DNA from: Agelas oroides
Lineage: Eukaryota; Porifera; Demospongiae; Agelasida; Agelasidae
Direction of reading: 5' to 3'
Length of the DNA: 64,000 nt
Assembly: GCA_949130485.1 (NCBI GenBank)
Contig: OX422190.1
Coordinates: forward strand, 5,370,861 to 5,434,860
In this document: positions 54,815 through 64,000 of the stretch, in pieces
Position numbering within the stretch: the first letter of the stretch is position 1
Layout of the letters: every line of letters begins with the position of its first letter
Translations under genes and position numbers: made by a program
Notes under the pieces: model-generated
Told to the model about the DNA's origin: nothing
Databases searched by the model: none
Seen by the model: the letters and a program-made list of their open reading frames with translations, nothing else

Positions 54815-55850
54815 TGTATAATACTTCCTGTTCTCAGCTATACAACCAGCATCTACATCCTTTGATTGTGAGTTGGTTACACAGGTACCTTACAAAATGT
54901 CAACAAAGTGTTGTGGTTAATGGAACATCTTCACACTCCACTCATGTGATCTCCGGAGTACCCAAGGATCTGTCCTTGGACCATTACTATTCTTGATATA
55001 CATTGATGACATCTCTACACTGGCCCTCTCTGAAAACAGTAAACTTTCTCTCTATGCAGATGACATGCTACTCTATAAAACCATCTCCTCGACTGCAGAC
55101 TATGCTGAACTCCAACAAGACATTGATCTGATTTACGGTTGGTCTACTGCTAATTTGATGACTTTCAATGTCTCCAAATGCAAATGCATGTTGGTTTCAC
55201 GAAGACGAAATACAATCCGCCCCCTATTAATTTGAACCTCAATGATCACCAACTAGACAATGTTCAAAGTTATAAATATTTGGGCTTATTGCTATCTTCA
55301 GACCTCAGTTGGACTCCCCATATTGAAAGCACCTGCACCAAGGCTAGAAAACTTCTGGGGCTACTATACCACCAATTCAGTAGCAATACTGACCCACAAG
55401 TTATGGCAAAACTCTATTTATCCCTTGTGAGACCACACTTGGAATATGGAGCTCAAGTCTGACATGATGACATCCATATACGGCCAAAGATACACACACA
55501 TTGGAGAAAGTTCAGCAGTTTGGATTACGGATCTGTACAAGGCACTGGAATTCGAGCTACCAAGACTTATCAGATATCTTCCAGTTACCCTCACTGGAGA
55601 ATTGGAGGCTTTTCTTGTCACTGTCAATATTTTTCATAATCTCATTTATTTCCCAGTCAATTCTCACCCAACACCCTCTCATCCTCTTTAACACACCATC
55701 ATTGCCTGTGATAGAGTCATGCACTGTGCTGTCTTTCACTTTCAACTCATACCTACGAGTCTAATGTACTTTGGTTTATTACCTTCCGGAACTATAGTTA
55801 CACAGGTTACTGATAAGAGAAGCTCCTAATAAAGATAAAGATTGTGGTGC
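54815..55850 (+). mobile_element. LINE (CR1/jockey-like) 3' part, truncated at 5' end
   Basis: Frames in order give IVSWLHRYLTKCQQSVVVNG, ISGVPKD...LGPLLF LIYIDDIS, the catalytic LYADDMLLY (about 55050-55076), NVSKCKCMLVSRR, YKYLGLLLSSDLSW and RPHLEYGAQVW, then the C-terminal region (VQQFGLRICTRHWNSSYQDL). At least three frameshifts. It ends with TAATAAAGATAAAGATTG at about 55827-55844, a LINE-like 3' microsatellite tail. 5' truncation is typical of target-primed insertion. Confidence 0.9.
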
Positions 55851-55859
55851 CTTTGGATG

Positions 55860-56730
55860 GTAAAGTTAACTCAGTTTAAGCTATGGAAATCCATGGTGAC
55901 TGAGTTGAAAGTGGAAGTAGATAAGTAGATAACTTTATCCTTAACCCTCAGTAAAGAGCTCAGATGTGGAAGTGAGCTGCCAAGCATGGCGTTGTTGCAA
56001 CTGTGAACAATCACAGAAATCATAAGCAGAAAATGTGTGTACGGCTGCCACAAGTGGGTGTGGCCATAGATGATTGCAGCTATATACAAACTCTACATAA
56101 CTCAGGCCCGTAGGCAGGGGAGGTTCGAGGAGGTTCGCTCGGACCACCCTTTTGGCCTCCAAAAAGATTTTATACTCGCTTAACTCCACAGCAAAAAAGA
56201 GGGCAGTTTCCCAGAGTTTCCAAGTTGCGCACTACCATAATTTCTTGTGCACTCTACATTTTAAGTGCCCTACCTTTTGATGTTGATCCACTGGCCTCGT
56301 GCTATTAAGAATCACCATTGTCCAAACGAGTCTGGTTGCAGCTATGTGAGTTTGTTCATGGAGGAGTGTGAAACGCGCGCGCGTAAGCGGTTTACGCCGC
56401 TGCGATGAAAGGACGCGCGTAAATATGTGCATAAATAAATCGCTATTTCAGCCGCTCAAGAGTTCACCAGTTGTCCTAGTGAGTCACCACCAATGAACAG
56501 CCTTGAGTCATACCAACTTTCTGAAAACGCATGGAAACGTACAGTATGTCTATAGACATTTTACTGTCGTATAAGCTTGATGCTTTTCTGATCTATTCTC
56601 TGCGTACTACGTCACCCCACCTGCTTTTCTGTCAACCTTAGTACCTTCTCTTGTGGAAATTCGATGTCAGCTGGCTTATCAAGTGCATGAATGGACAGCC
56701 AAAATTGGATACATTACTCCACGAGCAGTG
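55860..56730. other. no gene recognised
   Basis: A CCCGTAGGCAGGGGAGGTTC stretch at about 56105 looks like a DNA-element end, without a detectable partner. No coding domain. Confidence 0.4.
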
Positions 56731-56737
56731 TAGCGTA

Positions 56738-57026
56738 CTCGAAAATAGGCCCACCCTCGAAAAGATGCCCACCCCCCTTTTTTGAATGAAGTTGTTGCAA
56801 AGGGTGCGTTTCGCTCGAAAGTACGCCCACCTATTTAGACTGCAGTACAAGCGGTTATAAGCAGTACTGTGTAAGAGGAGGGACTAACAAATGAAGCCAT
56901 TGAAGGCAGACACCATTTGTTGTTATTGCATAAGCAAGCGCTTGACAAAAGAGGCATTGCAGAATCACTGCATGCACACGTATCTTGGACTAGACTAACT
57001 GCGTGTGAGGTGGGCGTATTTTCGAG
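56738..57026. mobile_element. 289-bp MITE with CTCGAAAATAGGCCCACC ends
   Basis: CTCGAAAATAGGCCCACC (56738-56755) and GGTGGGCGTATTTTCGAG (57009-57026) differ at one position. An extra inner copy (CTCGAAAGTACGCCCACC, about 56814) shows a subterminal repeat. Confidence 0.8.
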
Positions 57027-57247
57027 AGGTTAAATTACGTAGAAAGAGGGTTATCGCGATTATGCGGTAGGCACTGGGAACTCCCATGTGAGGTTTTATG
57101 ACGTAACCTCATGGAGCTATGTACGTGAACTTAGACGATCCCAATTGGAAAAGCGTGTCGACTACGTGGGCCTATTCCCTGAATCTGCAGCGGCCACTCT
57201 TCAACGATGCAATGCATAAATCAGCCTCGAACATGGGCACACGAGAT

Positions 57248-57333
57248 AGCCTCGTTCCCAGGCCACTCCCAGATTGTATCTCGCATCTCCATGGCTGCGA
57301 GATAAAAATCTGGGAGTGGCCTGGGAATGAGGT
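57248..57333. repeat. 86-bp fold-back of the CCTCGTTCCCAGGCC family
   Basis: AGCCTCGTTCCCAGGCCACT pairs with the right arm ending in TGGCCTGGGAATGAGG around a 10-nt loop. It is a compact two-arm member. Confidence 0.88.
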
Positions 57334-57419
57334 CACTGTCCAGTACGAGAAACGATCGTTCGCGCATGCGTAATTACTTTAGGTCAAAGTTCACTCATGG
57401 CAGTCGCTATATAGTGAAG

Positions 57420-57676
57420 CAAGAGCGCATAAGAACGGGCGGCTAGAGTAAGAGCGTGTAACTACTTAAAATTCGAAACCGGACGGAATTTACCGCCAGT
57501 ACTAAAAATAGTAACACGCAATGCGCACGCTGCATTGATATAAGCCCTTATTGTTGCTAAGCGCACACGTGACCGGATGTTCTATTTTTAGTACGGTTCA
57601 ATAATTTTGCCCAGACTACGGGCTTCTATTGGAGTTACACGCTCTTACTCTAGCCGCCCGTTCTTATGCGCTCTTG
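57420..57676. mobile_element. 257-bp MITE with 44-bp perfect terminal inverted repeats
   Basis: Left arm from 57420 (CAAGAGCGCATAAGAACGGG...) and right arm to 57676 are exact reverse complements over 44 bp. AGTGAAG flanks both ends (57413-57419, 57677-57683). Perfect arms suggest recent activity. A second inner inverted pair is TACTAAAAATAG against CTATTTTTAGTA. Confidence 0.92.
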
Positions 57677-57742
57677 AGTGAAGTGAGCCCAGCGATTGCG
57701 AACGCAGCGATTTACATCAATCCAGCGAGACGAAACAGAACC

Positions 57743-57766
57743 ATGGATGCTTCTGCTAGTCCCAGT
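57743..57766 (+). other. possible micro first exon MDASASPS
   Basis: ATGGATGCTTCTGCTAGTCC ends at the donor GTGAGTTGCTTAGTC, phase 0. The region after the donor resembles 54054-54240 (TATTACG, GTAGCGC, GTACTTGT-like, TGGTAGT-GTGTTGC order). No further exon was found. Confidence 0.3.
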
Positions 57767-58549
57767 GTGAGTTGCTTAGTCATAATGCAATGATTTATTA
57801 CGTGTAGCGCAGGGCAGATACGTATTTGTACGAGCGGCCACTCTTGGCCTATCTACGGAGCTCATTTGCAAGCTCAATACTCGTGGTAGTGTGTTAGCAA
57901 ACACTTATAGGTAAGTGTCCCTACTTCGGGACGGTTCCTAATTTGGTACACTTTCAGTTTTTCCAGACAGTGTGTATAGTTGAACAGTAAGTCTATTAGT
58001 GCAAGTACAGAGTATCTCTTACAGCAGCTTCCGCATGCATTAGTTAATTTTTTGGTTCGGTAGCTCCACCTATGATTACCTGTTTTGCAAGGGTAATTTG
58101 CAAGGCTTTTTGCTAACAAAAATCACAAACCTAGCTGGTGAAATGATAACCAACGCTGTTGAGTCAGAGTATGAGGAACTGCTACCAGACTGTAACAATA
58201 ATTATAGTCTCAATTTCCATTTCCATGCTGAGCCTAGACAGTATTGTTATTACTTCACAGCACACAGGTGAGAATGTGCGACAGAAGAGCGTGAGTATAA
58301 TGGGTAGTAAGTGAGGAGTGAGAATGTTGTGAACTGTAGGACAACCAGAGTAGACTGGCAGCCTGGACAACTAACCAAACAAGAAATTACAAACACAAAG
58401 TTCTAGCTGCACAGAGAAATGGATATACAGAGGTTATTAAAAAAGTAAATCAAAAAGTAAATCAACAGCTTGATGGCAGAAATGATAGTGAGTACAATGA
58501 TTGCATAGCTACTAAGAAGAGGTGGTCATGGAGCATGAAAGATGAGCTT

Positions 58550-58685
58550 GGAAAGTTGGTTTGGTGAGAACCTGACATTTGGTGCATGGGCAGCAGAAGT
58601 GATAAGTACAGGAATTGGATGGGTCAAAAATTAGAGATGAGATGTTCCCATAAAATGTTCTTGATTTGAGTGACGATACTTCCAT
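58550..58685 (-). pseudogene. C-terminal end of the interrupted LINE reverse transcriptase
   Basis: The minus strand reads NGSIVTQIKNILWEHLISNF, then after a stop SNSCTYHFCCPCTKC-like residues, the typical C-terminal block of CR1/jockey-type ORF2. It continues the LINE coding sequence that breaks off at 62299. Confidence 0.75.
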
Positions 58686-58689
58686 TAAG

Positions 58690-59390
58690 GTGCAGAATTG
58701 GCTATTTGAGGTAATAATAGCAAAAATAGCAGCATTTCATTGCTAACATTAAACGATGTATATTTTGCTATTATTTGATGTTTGATACAAGAGTTGCAAT
58801 AATAGCAAAATTTAACTTAGTACTCACATGGATGCTATTTTGCTATTATTGCTATTTTGCTATTATTTAGCATCTTAGTATTCACATGCTATTTTGCTAT
58901 TATTGCTATTTTGCTATTATTTAACGTCTTAGTATTCACATGCTATTTTGCTATTATTGCTATTTTGCTATTATTTAACATCTTAGTATTCACATGCTAT
59001 TTTGCTATTATTGCTATTTTGCTATTATTTAACATCTTAGTATTCACATGCTATTTTGCTATTATTGCTATTTTGCTATTATTTAACATCCTACTACTCG
59101 CATGGATGCTATTTTGCTATTATTGCTATTTTGCTATTATTTAACATCTTAGTACTCACGTGCATGGATGCTGTCAGTTTGCTATTATTGCTATTTTGCT
59201 ATTATTGCTATTTTGCTATTATTTAACATCTTAGTATTCACAGCTATTTTGCTATTATTTAACATCTTAGTACTCACATGCTATTTTGCTATTATTGCTA
59301 TTTTGCTATTATTTAACATCTTAGTACTCACGTGCATGGATGCTGTTTTGCTATTATTGCTATTTTGCTATCACTTATGATACTGTTTTG
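58690..59390 (+). repeat. AT-rich satellite, left arm
   Basis: Units of about 58 bp: TGCTATTTTGCTATTATTGC followed by TATTTTGCTATTATTTAACA and TCTTAGTATTCACA. Ten or so copies with small length changes. Confidence 0.92.
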
Positions 59391-59429
59391 TTTACATTTT
59401 ATGATGTCATTGCTTCCCTGTGTTTGCTC

Positions 59430-61030
59430 TTCTTTAACTCCCACACCGAGCAACCGAGCGTAGCGAGGATGTGAGTTAGTTCACAGGTTATTGTAACTCA
59501 GGAAAGCAGGTTCATGGTTAGGGTTAGGTAGGCTGAGGGGTGGACATTTTACAATGTCATTGCTTCCCTCTGTTTGCTCTTCTTCAACTCCCACACCGAG
59601 TGGCTGAGCGTAGTGAGGAAGTGAGTCAGTTGACAGGTTATTGTGACTAAGCAGCACACACAAAGGAAGAGGTTCGTGATTAGGGTTAGGTGGGGTGGTG
59701 GGTGGATAGTTTAGAATGTCATTGCTTCCCTCTGTTTGCTCTTATTCTGTAACTCCCACACCGAGCAACCGAGCGTAGCGAGGATGTGAGTTAGTTCACA
59801 GGTTATTGTAACTCAGGAAAGCAGGTTCATGGTTAGGGCTAATTAGGTAGGCTGGGAGGTGGACATTTTACAATGTCATTGCTTCCCTGTGTTTGCTCTT
59901 CAACTCCCACACCGAGTGGCTGAGCGTAGTGAAGAAGTGAGTTAGTTCACAGGTTATTGTGACTAAGCAACACACACAAAGCAGGAGGTTCGTGATTAGG
60001 GTTACGTGGGGTGGTGGGTGGATAGTTTAGAATGTCATTGCTTCCCTCTGTTTGCTCTTATTCTGTAACTCCCACACCGAGCAACCGAGCGTAGCGAGGA
60101 TGTGAGTTAGTTCACAGGTTATTGTAACTCAGTAAAGCAGGTTCATGGTTAGGGTTAGGTAGGCTGGGAGGTGGACATTTTACAATGTCATTGTTTCCCT
60201 GTGTTTGCTCTTCAACTCCCACACTGAGTGGCTGAGCGTAGTGAGGAAGTGAGTTAGTTCACAGGTTATTGTGACTAAGCAACACACACAAAGCAGGAGG
60301 TTCGTGGTTAGGGTTACGTGGGGTGGTGGGTGGATAGTTTAGAATGTCATTGCTTCCCTCTGTTTGCTCTTATTCTGTAACTCCCACACCGAGCAACCGA
60401 GCGTAGCGAGGATGTGAGTTAGTTCACAGGTTATTGTAACTCAGGAAAGCAGGTTCATGGTTAGGGCTAATTAGGTAGGCTGGGAGGTGGACATTTTACA
60501 ATGTCATTGTTTCCCTGTGTTTGCTCTTCAACTCCCACACCGAGTGGCTGAGCGTAGTGAAGAAGTGAGTTAGTTCACAGGTTATTGTGACTAAGCAACA
60601 CACACAAAGCAGGAGGTTCGTGATTAGGGTTAGGTGAGGTGGTGGGTGGATAGTTTAGAATGTCATTGTTTCCCTGTGTTTGCTCTTCAACTCCCACACC
60701 GAGTGGCTGAGCGTAGTGAGGAAGTGAGTTAGTTCACAGGTTATTGTGACTAAGCAGCACACACAAAGCAGGAGGTTCGTGATTAGGGTTAGGTGGGGTG
60801 GTGGGTGGATAGTTTAGAATGTCATTGCTTCCCTCTGTTTGCTCTTATTCTGTAACTCCCACACCGAGCAACCGAGCGTAGCGAGGATGTGAGTTAGTTC
60901 ACAGGTTATTGTAACTCAGGAAAGCAGGTTCATGGTTAGGGTTAGGTAGGCTGAGGGGTGGACATTTTGCAATGTCGTTGTTTACCTCTGTTTGCTCTTC
61001 TTCAACTCCCACACCAAGCGTAGCGAGGAA
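59430..61030 (+). repeat. dimeric higher-order tandem array, about 305-315 bp per A-B pair
   Basis: Type A begins AACTCCCACACCGAGCAACC and contains GTTCATGGTTAGGGTTAGG; type B begins AACTCCCACACCGAGTGGCT and contains TTAGGGTTAGGTGGGGTGG. Starts are at about 59436 (A), 59587 (B), 59752 (A), 59905 (B), 60066 (A), 60214 (B), 60379 (A), 60531 (B), 60690 (B), 60856 (A) and a partial unit at 61004. Alternation breaks once, at B-B. Confidence 0.88.
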
Positions 61031-62200
61031 GTGAGTAACAATAGCAAATTAGCATCCATGAGAATACTAAGACATTGAATAATAGCAAAATAGCAATAAT
61101 AGCAAATTAGCATCCATGAGAATACTAAGACATTGAATAATAGCATAATAGCAAATTAGCATCCACTAGAATACAAAGACATTGAATAATAGCAAAATAG
61201 CAATAATAGCAAATTAGGATCCATGAGAATACAAAGACATTGAATAGTAGCAAAATAGCAATAATAGCAAAATAGCATCCACTACATTACAAAGATATTG
61301 AATAATAGCAAAATAGCAATAATAGCAAATTAGCATCCACTAGAATACAAAGACATTGAATAATAGCAAAATAGCAATAATAGCAAATTAGCATCCATGA
61401 GAATACTAAGACATTGAATAATAGCATAATAGCAAATTAGCATCCACTAGAATACAAAGACATTGAATAATAGCAAAATAGCAATAATAGCAAATTAGGA
61501 TCCATGAGAATACAAAGACATTGAATAGTAGCAAAATAGCAATAATAGCAAAATAGCATCCACTACATTACAAAGATATTGAATAATAGCAAAATAGCAA
61601 TAATAGCAAATTAGCATCCACTAGAATACAAAGATATTGAATAATAGCAAAATAGCAATAATAGCAAAATAGCATCCACTAGAATACAAAGATATTGAAT
61701 AATAGCAAAATAGCAATAATAGCAAAATAGCATCCAGTAGAATACAAATAATTGTATTTAATAATAGCAAAATAGCAATAATAGCAAAATAGCATCCAGT
61801 AGAATACAAAGATATTAAAAAATAGCAAAATAGCAATAATAGCAAAATAGCATCCAATGGAATACAAAGATATTAAAAAATAGCAAAATAGCAATAATAG
61901 CAAAATAGCATCCATGAGAATACAAAGATATTAAAAATTAGCAAAATAGCAATAATAGCAAAATAGCATCCAATAGAATACAAAGATATTAAAAAATAGC
62001 AAAATAGCAATAATAGCAAAATAGCATCCATGAGAATACAAAGATATTAAAAAATAGCAAAATAGCAATAATAGCAAAATAGCATCCATGAGAATACAAA
62101 GATATTAAAAAATAGCAAAATAGCAAACATCAATAAGTAAGGTGCTATAAAATCACAGAAATGAGAGTGATAATAGCAATAATAGCAAGCATTTAATAAT
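61030..62200 (-). repeat. AT-rich satellite, right arm, inverted relative to the left arm
   Basis: Units of about 57-60 bp with AATAGCAAAATAGCAATAAT followed by AGCAAAATAGCATCCA and GAATACAAAGATATT. The GCTATTTTGCTATTATTGC core is the same as in the left arm but on the other strand. It is longer than the left arm and grades from CATTGAATAAT to TATTAAAAAAT spacers. Confidence 0.9.
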
Positions 62201-62298
62201 AGCAGCTAATTTACATTAATAGTAATGCTAATATTAAGCTATAATAGCAAAATAGTAAGAGTGCTATTATAGTGCTATAGCCAATTCTGCATCTTACT

Positions 62299-63360
62299 CG
62301 ATACTTCCATAACTTCTATGTATATCAATGGGTGGCAAAGAGTTCCATAGACGGGGAAGTCTGTTAAAGTAGAAATGTTTGAACCGGTTGGTTGCTGCAA
62401 TAGGTTGAACTAATTTGTGGTGAGATCCAGATCTAGTATTGTTGCCACTGAAGGAGACATAGTCAGTAACGGTGAAGGAGCTGGATGCTTAATTGTTTGA
62501 GGGACTTGACAAAAAAACCCAGATATCATTTAGTTCATACAGCATTGAAAGTGGTAGGATGTGGAGCTTAAGCAGACGAGTTCTGTAATCTGATGTGTAG
62601 TCGTTAAGGATAAACTTTGTTGCACAACGTTGGACATCTTCAATGAGCTTAATTTCTTTAACAAGTGATGGACGCCAAACCTGTGAACAATACACAAGTG
62701 ATGGACGCCAAACCTGTGAACAATACACAAGTGATAGGTAGAGCATTTTCTTGGTTGATACAGTGCTACTAGTACACAGAAACCGGCGGAGTAATCCAAG
62801 TTTTTGTATGCTTGGTTGTTGATTAGAGAAATGTGGGTTGACCATGAAAGGTCACTGGACATTAGAATCCCAAGGTCCCTGTGTTGAGAACAGTTGCTAA
62901 TTGCGTGGCCATTGATGGAGTATACCGAGGTTGAGTGGGTGGGAGATTTTGACTGAGATGATAGGAGGAGACATTTCGAATCGTTGAAGAAGAGTTTCCA
63001 GTTTATACTCCAGTTAGATAGGTGATTGAGGTCTTGTTGAAGCAGTGAAGAGTCTAGGAACGATGAGACAGATTTTAGGCATTTGATGTCGTCAGCAAAA
63101 AGAAATACATCTGAGTGTAATACTTGTTGAGGTAAGTCATTGACATAAACTAGGGATAGAAGAGGACCAAGGATACTGCCCTGTGGAACTCCAGATATAA
63201 CTGGAAGGGAAGAAGAGTAACATCCATTTATGCATACTCATTGGTGTCTGTAGGAAAGGTATTCCTTGATCCAGAGCCACCAATTTCCAGTGATACCGAT
63301 GTTCCAAAGCTTAATCAGTAGTTCGTTGTGGGAAACACTGTCGAATGCTTTGCGAAAGAG
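62299..63360 (-). pseudogene. LINE (CR1/jockey-like) reverse transcriptase, interrupted
   Basis: Reading the minus strand: FRKAFDSVSHNELLIKLWNI (from about 63357), SGVPQGSILGPLLSLVYVND (about 63194-63135), the catalytic FLFADDIKC (about 63104), SINWKLFFNDSKCLLLSS, ILMSSDLSWSTHISLI, then RCATKFILNDYTSDYRTRLL and RLPRLWNSLPP. A 33-bp in-frame duplication gives YCSQVWRPSLV twice (about 62660-62725). One frameshift lies near 62845. The coding sequence is cut at 62299 by the satellite element. Confidence 0.9.
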
Positions 63361-63682
63361 CTTGTTTCAGGGAGTCTTGGGAAGAGCTCATGTCTAATTG
63401 GACCTGCGAAAGAGCTTGTTTCAGGGAGTCTAGCTCGCTCTGAAGGGTGTTCATTTTGTCTACATGAGCTTTCTGGCTGCAGTATAGGCATACGAAGGGA
63501 GAGGAAGTGTCCAGCAGCTGTTTGTAGTGCTTGATGGTAACTCCAGCACAGTATCTATTCACAAGTGTTTGGCAAGAGCCTGTACACTGTAGGGGTTCTT
63601 CGCCGACTTTAATGTCACCAGCGCACAGGTCACATGTCTTCAGGTCTTGGGCAGCTTTCTTCAACTTAGGCGGCATTATCAA
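63311..63682 (-). CDS. LINE ORF1-like protein with PHD-type zinc finger, fused by deletion to the RT
   Basis: Start ATG at 63682 (MIMPPKLKKAAQDL). Residues about 17-65 have the Cys4-His-Cys3-like pattern of a PHD finger: CDLC, CTGSC, YCAG, then FVCLYC. A heptad coiled coil follows (MNTLQSELDSLKQALSQVQL). PHD plus coiled coil is a known ORF1 layout in CR1-like elements. After SLKQALSQ the sequence passes directly into the RT region, so endonuclease and N-terminal RT are missing. Confidence 0.75.
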   Translation of the reverse strand: MIMPPKLKKAAQDLKTCDLCAGDIKVGEEPLQCTGSCQTLVNRYCAGVTIKHYKQLLDTSSPFVCLYCSQKAHVDKMNTLQSELDSLKQALSQVQLDMSSSQDSLKQALSQSIRQCFPQRTTD

Positions 63683-63699
63683 ACTCAGCTACGTTATGT

Positions 63700-64000
63700 T
63701 GTCACCACTCTAAAAGAGGACTCATCTGACTCTATTTTTTCTGTAATCAACTGTATATCAGACTGCAATTCTCTGTGGGTTTTTATTATGCCTCTTTCCG
63801 AGGTATCATCATTGCTTGAGATGCAATGATTGAATCAAAGACCCACCTGTCTGCTTTGGCGCAATTTCTGCTCATCACAATACCGAGGGTGTATAGCTAG
63901 CATTGCCTTTAAATCCTAGCCATGACCGTGAATACGTAAGTTGGAGAGTTGTGGATAAACACACATCATGTTGCTTGTGACTATAGAGGGGGAAGCAGGG
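63700..64000. other. no gene recognised; probable LINE 5' region
   Basis: Directly upstream of the LINE ORF1 start on the minus strand. No open frame or domain was recognised. Confidence 0.4.

Larger units (their letters stand above)
58686..62298. mobile_element. 3.6-kb unclassified element: inverted AT-rich satellites around a tandem array, inserted in a LINE
   Basis: TAAGGTGCAGAATTGGCTAT at 58686 is mirrored at 62277-62296 (one mismatch: ATAGCCAATTCTGCATCTTA). CGATACTTCCAT occurs on both sides (58674-58685, 62299-62310), so a 12-bp target duplication is likely. The LINE frame reads up to this point from one side and resumes on the other. Inside are an AT-rich array (58690-59390), a dimeric array (59430-61030) and the same AT-rich family inverted (61030-62200). 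No transposase or other gene was found. Confidence 0.8.

Noticed and set aside
58857..59380. 95- and 70-codon hydrophobic frames over the AT-rich array, and two on the inverted arm (61621-61915)
   Set aside because: AILLLFNILVFTCYF-type repeats are translations of a TTGCTATTA satellite, not membrane proteins.
59690..60800. Telomere end
   Set aside because: TTAGGG occurs only as one or two copies within each long unit, not as an uninterrupted hexamer array, and the block lies inside a LINE.

Overview
The window looks like genomic DNA of an early-branching animal, most plausibly a demosponge or a similar invertebrate. I see no bacterial gene organisation. Coding sequence lies in short, phase-matched exons bounded by AG/GT signals. 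Retrotransposons (Ty3/gypsy, a CR1/jockey-like LINE), hAT- and piggyBac-like DNA transposons, tRNA-derived SINE-like repeats, fold-back MITEs and satellites fill most of the rest. The host assignment is an inference from a local expansion of receptor tyrosine kinase genes with sushi domains; no taxonomic marker is present.

Layout. 1-4.4 kb: decayed minus-strand Ty3/gypsy element carrying a hAT-type MITE with a perfect 8-bp target duplication. 4.7-6.1 kb: a DNA element family with GATGTAGGGATGG ends. 6.3-10.2 kb: three tandemly duplicated single-exon sushi/CCP modules whose introns carry nested piggyBac-like elements and a MITE, with paralogous empty sites. 10.7-18.1 kb: simple repeats, SINE-like units, short tandem duplications and more piggyBac-like copies. 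20.66-22.34 kb: one long intact exon encoding a Thr/Ser-rich stalk, a transmembrane helix, a tyrosine-rich juxtamembrane region and a complete tyrosine kinase domain (RTK-A). 23.2-25.9 kb: a second gypsy element with an opposite-strand integrase fragment nested in it. 27.2-28.8 kb: a degenerate hAT transposase. 30.7-32.1 kb: a 30-bp minisatellite. 32.6-46.7 kb: three damaged paralogues of RTK-A (RTK-B, C, D), all keeping stalk and transmembrane segments and all lacking an intact kinase. C and D have the stalk expanded by a 27-bp coding minisatellite. 47.3-58 kb: fold-back elements, candidate first exons and a plus-strand LINE fragment. 58.5-63.7 kb: a minus-strand LINE deletion derivative interrupted by a 3.6-kb element made of inverted AT-rich satellites around a dimeric tandem array.

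How the genes fit together. All CCP exons are phase 1-1 and all RTK stalk exons start in phase 1, so CCP modules could be joined in frame to the RTK-A exon, giving a sushi-stalk-TM-kinase receptor. This is inferred; no transcript is visible. The paralogues suggest repeated duplication followed by kinase loss, leaving either pseudogenes or kinase-less decoy-like receptors. The two most unusual structures are this RTK cluster with its expanding stalk minisatellite, and the 3.6-kb inverted-satellite element at 58.7-62.3 kb.
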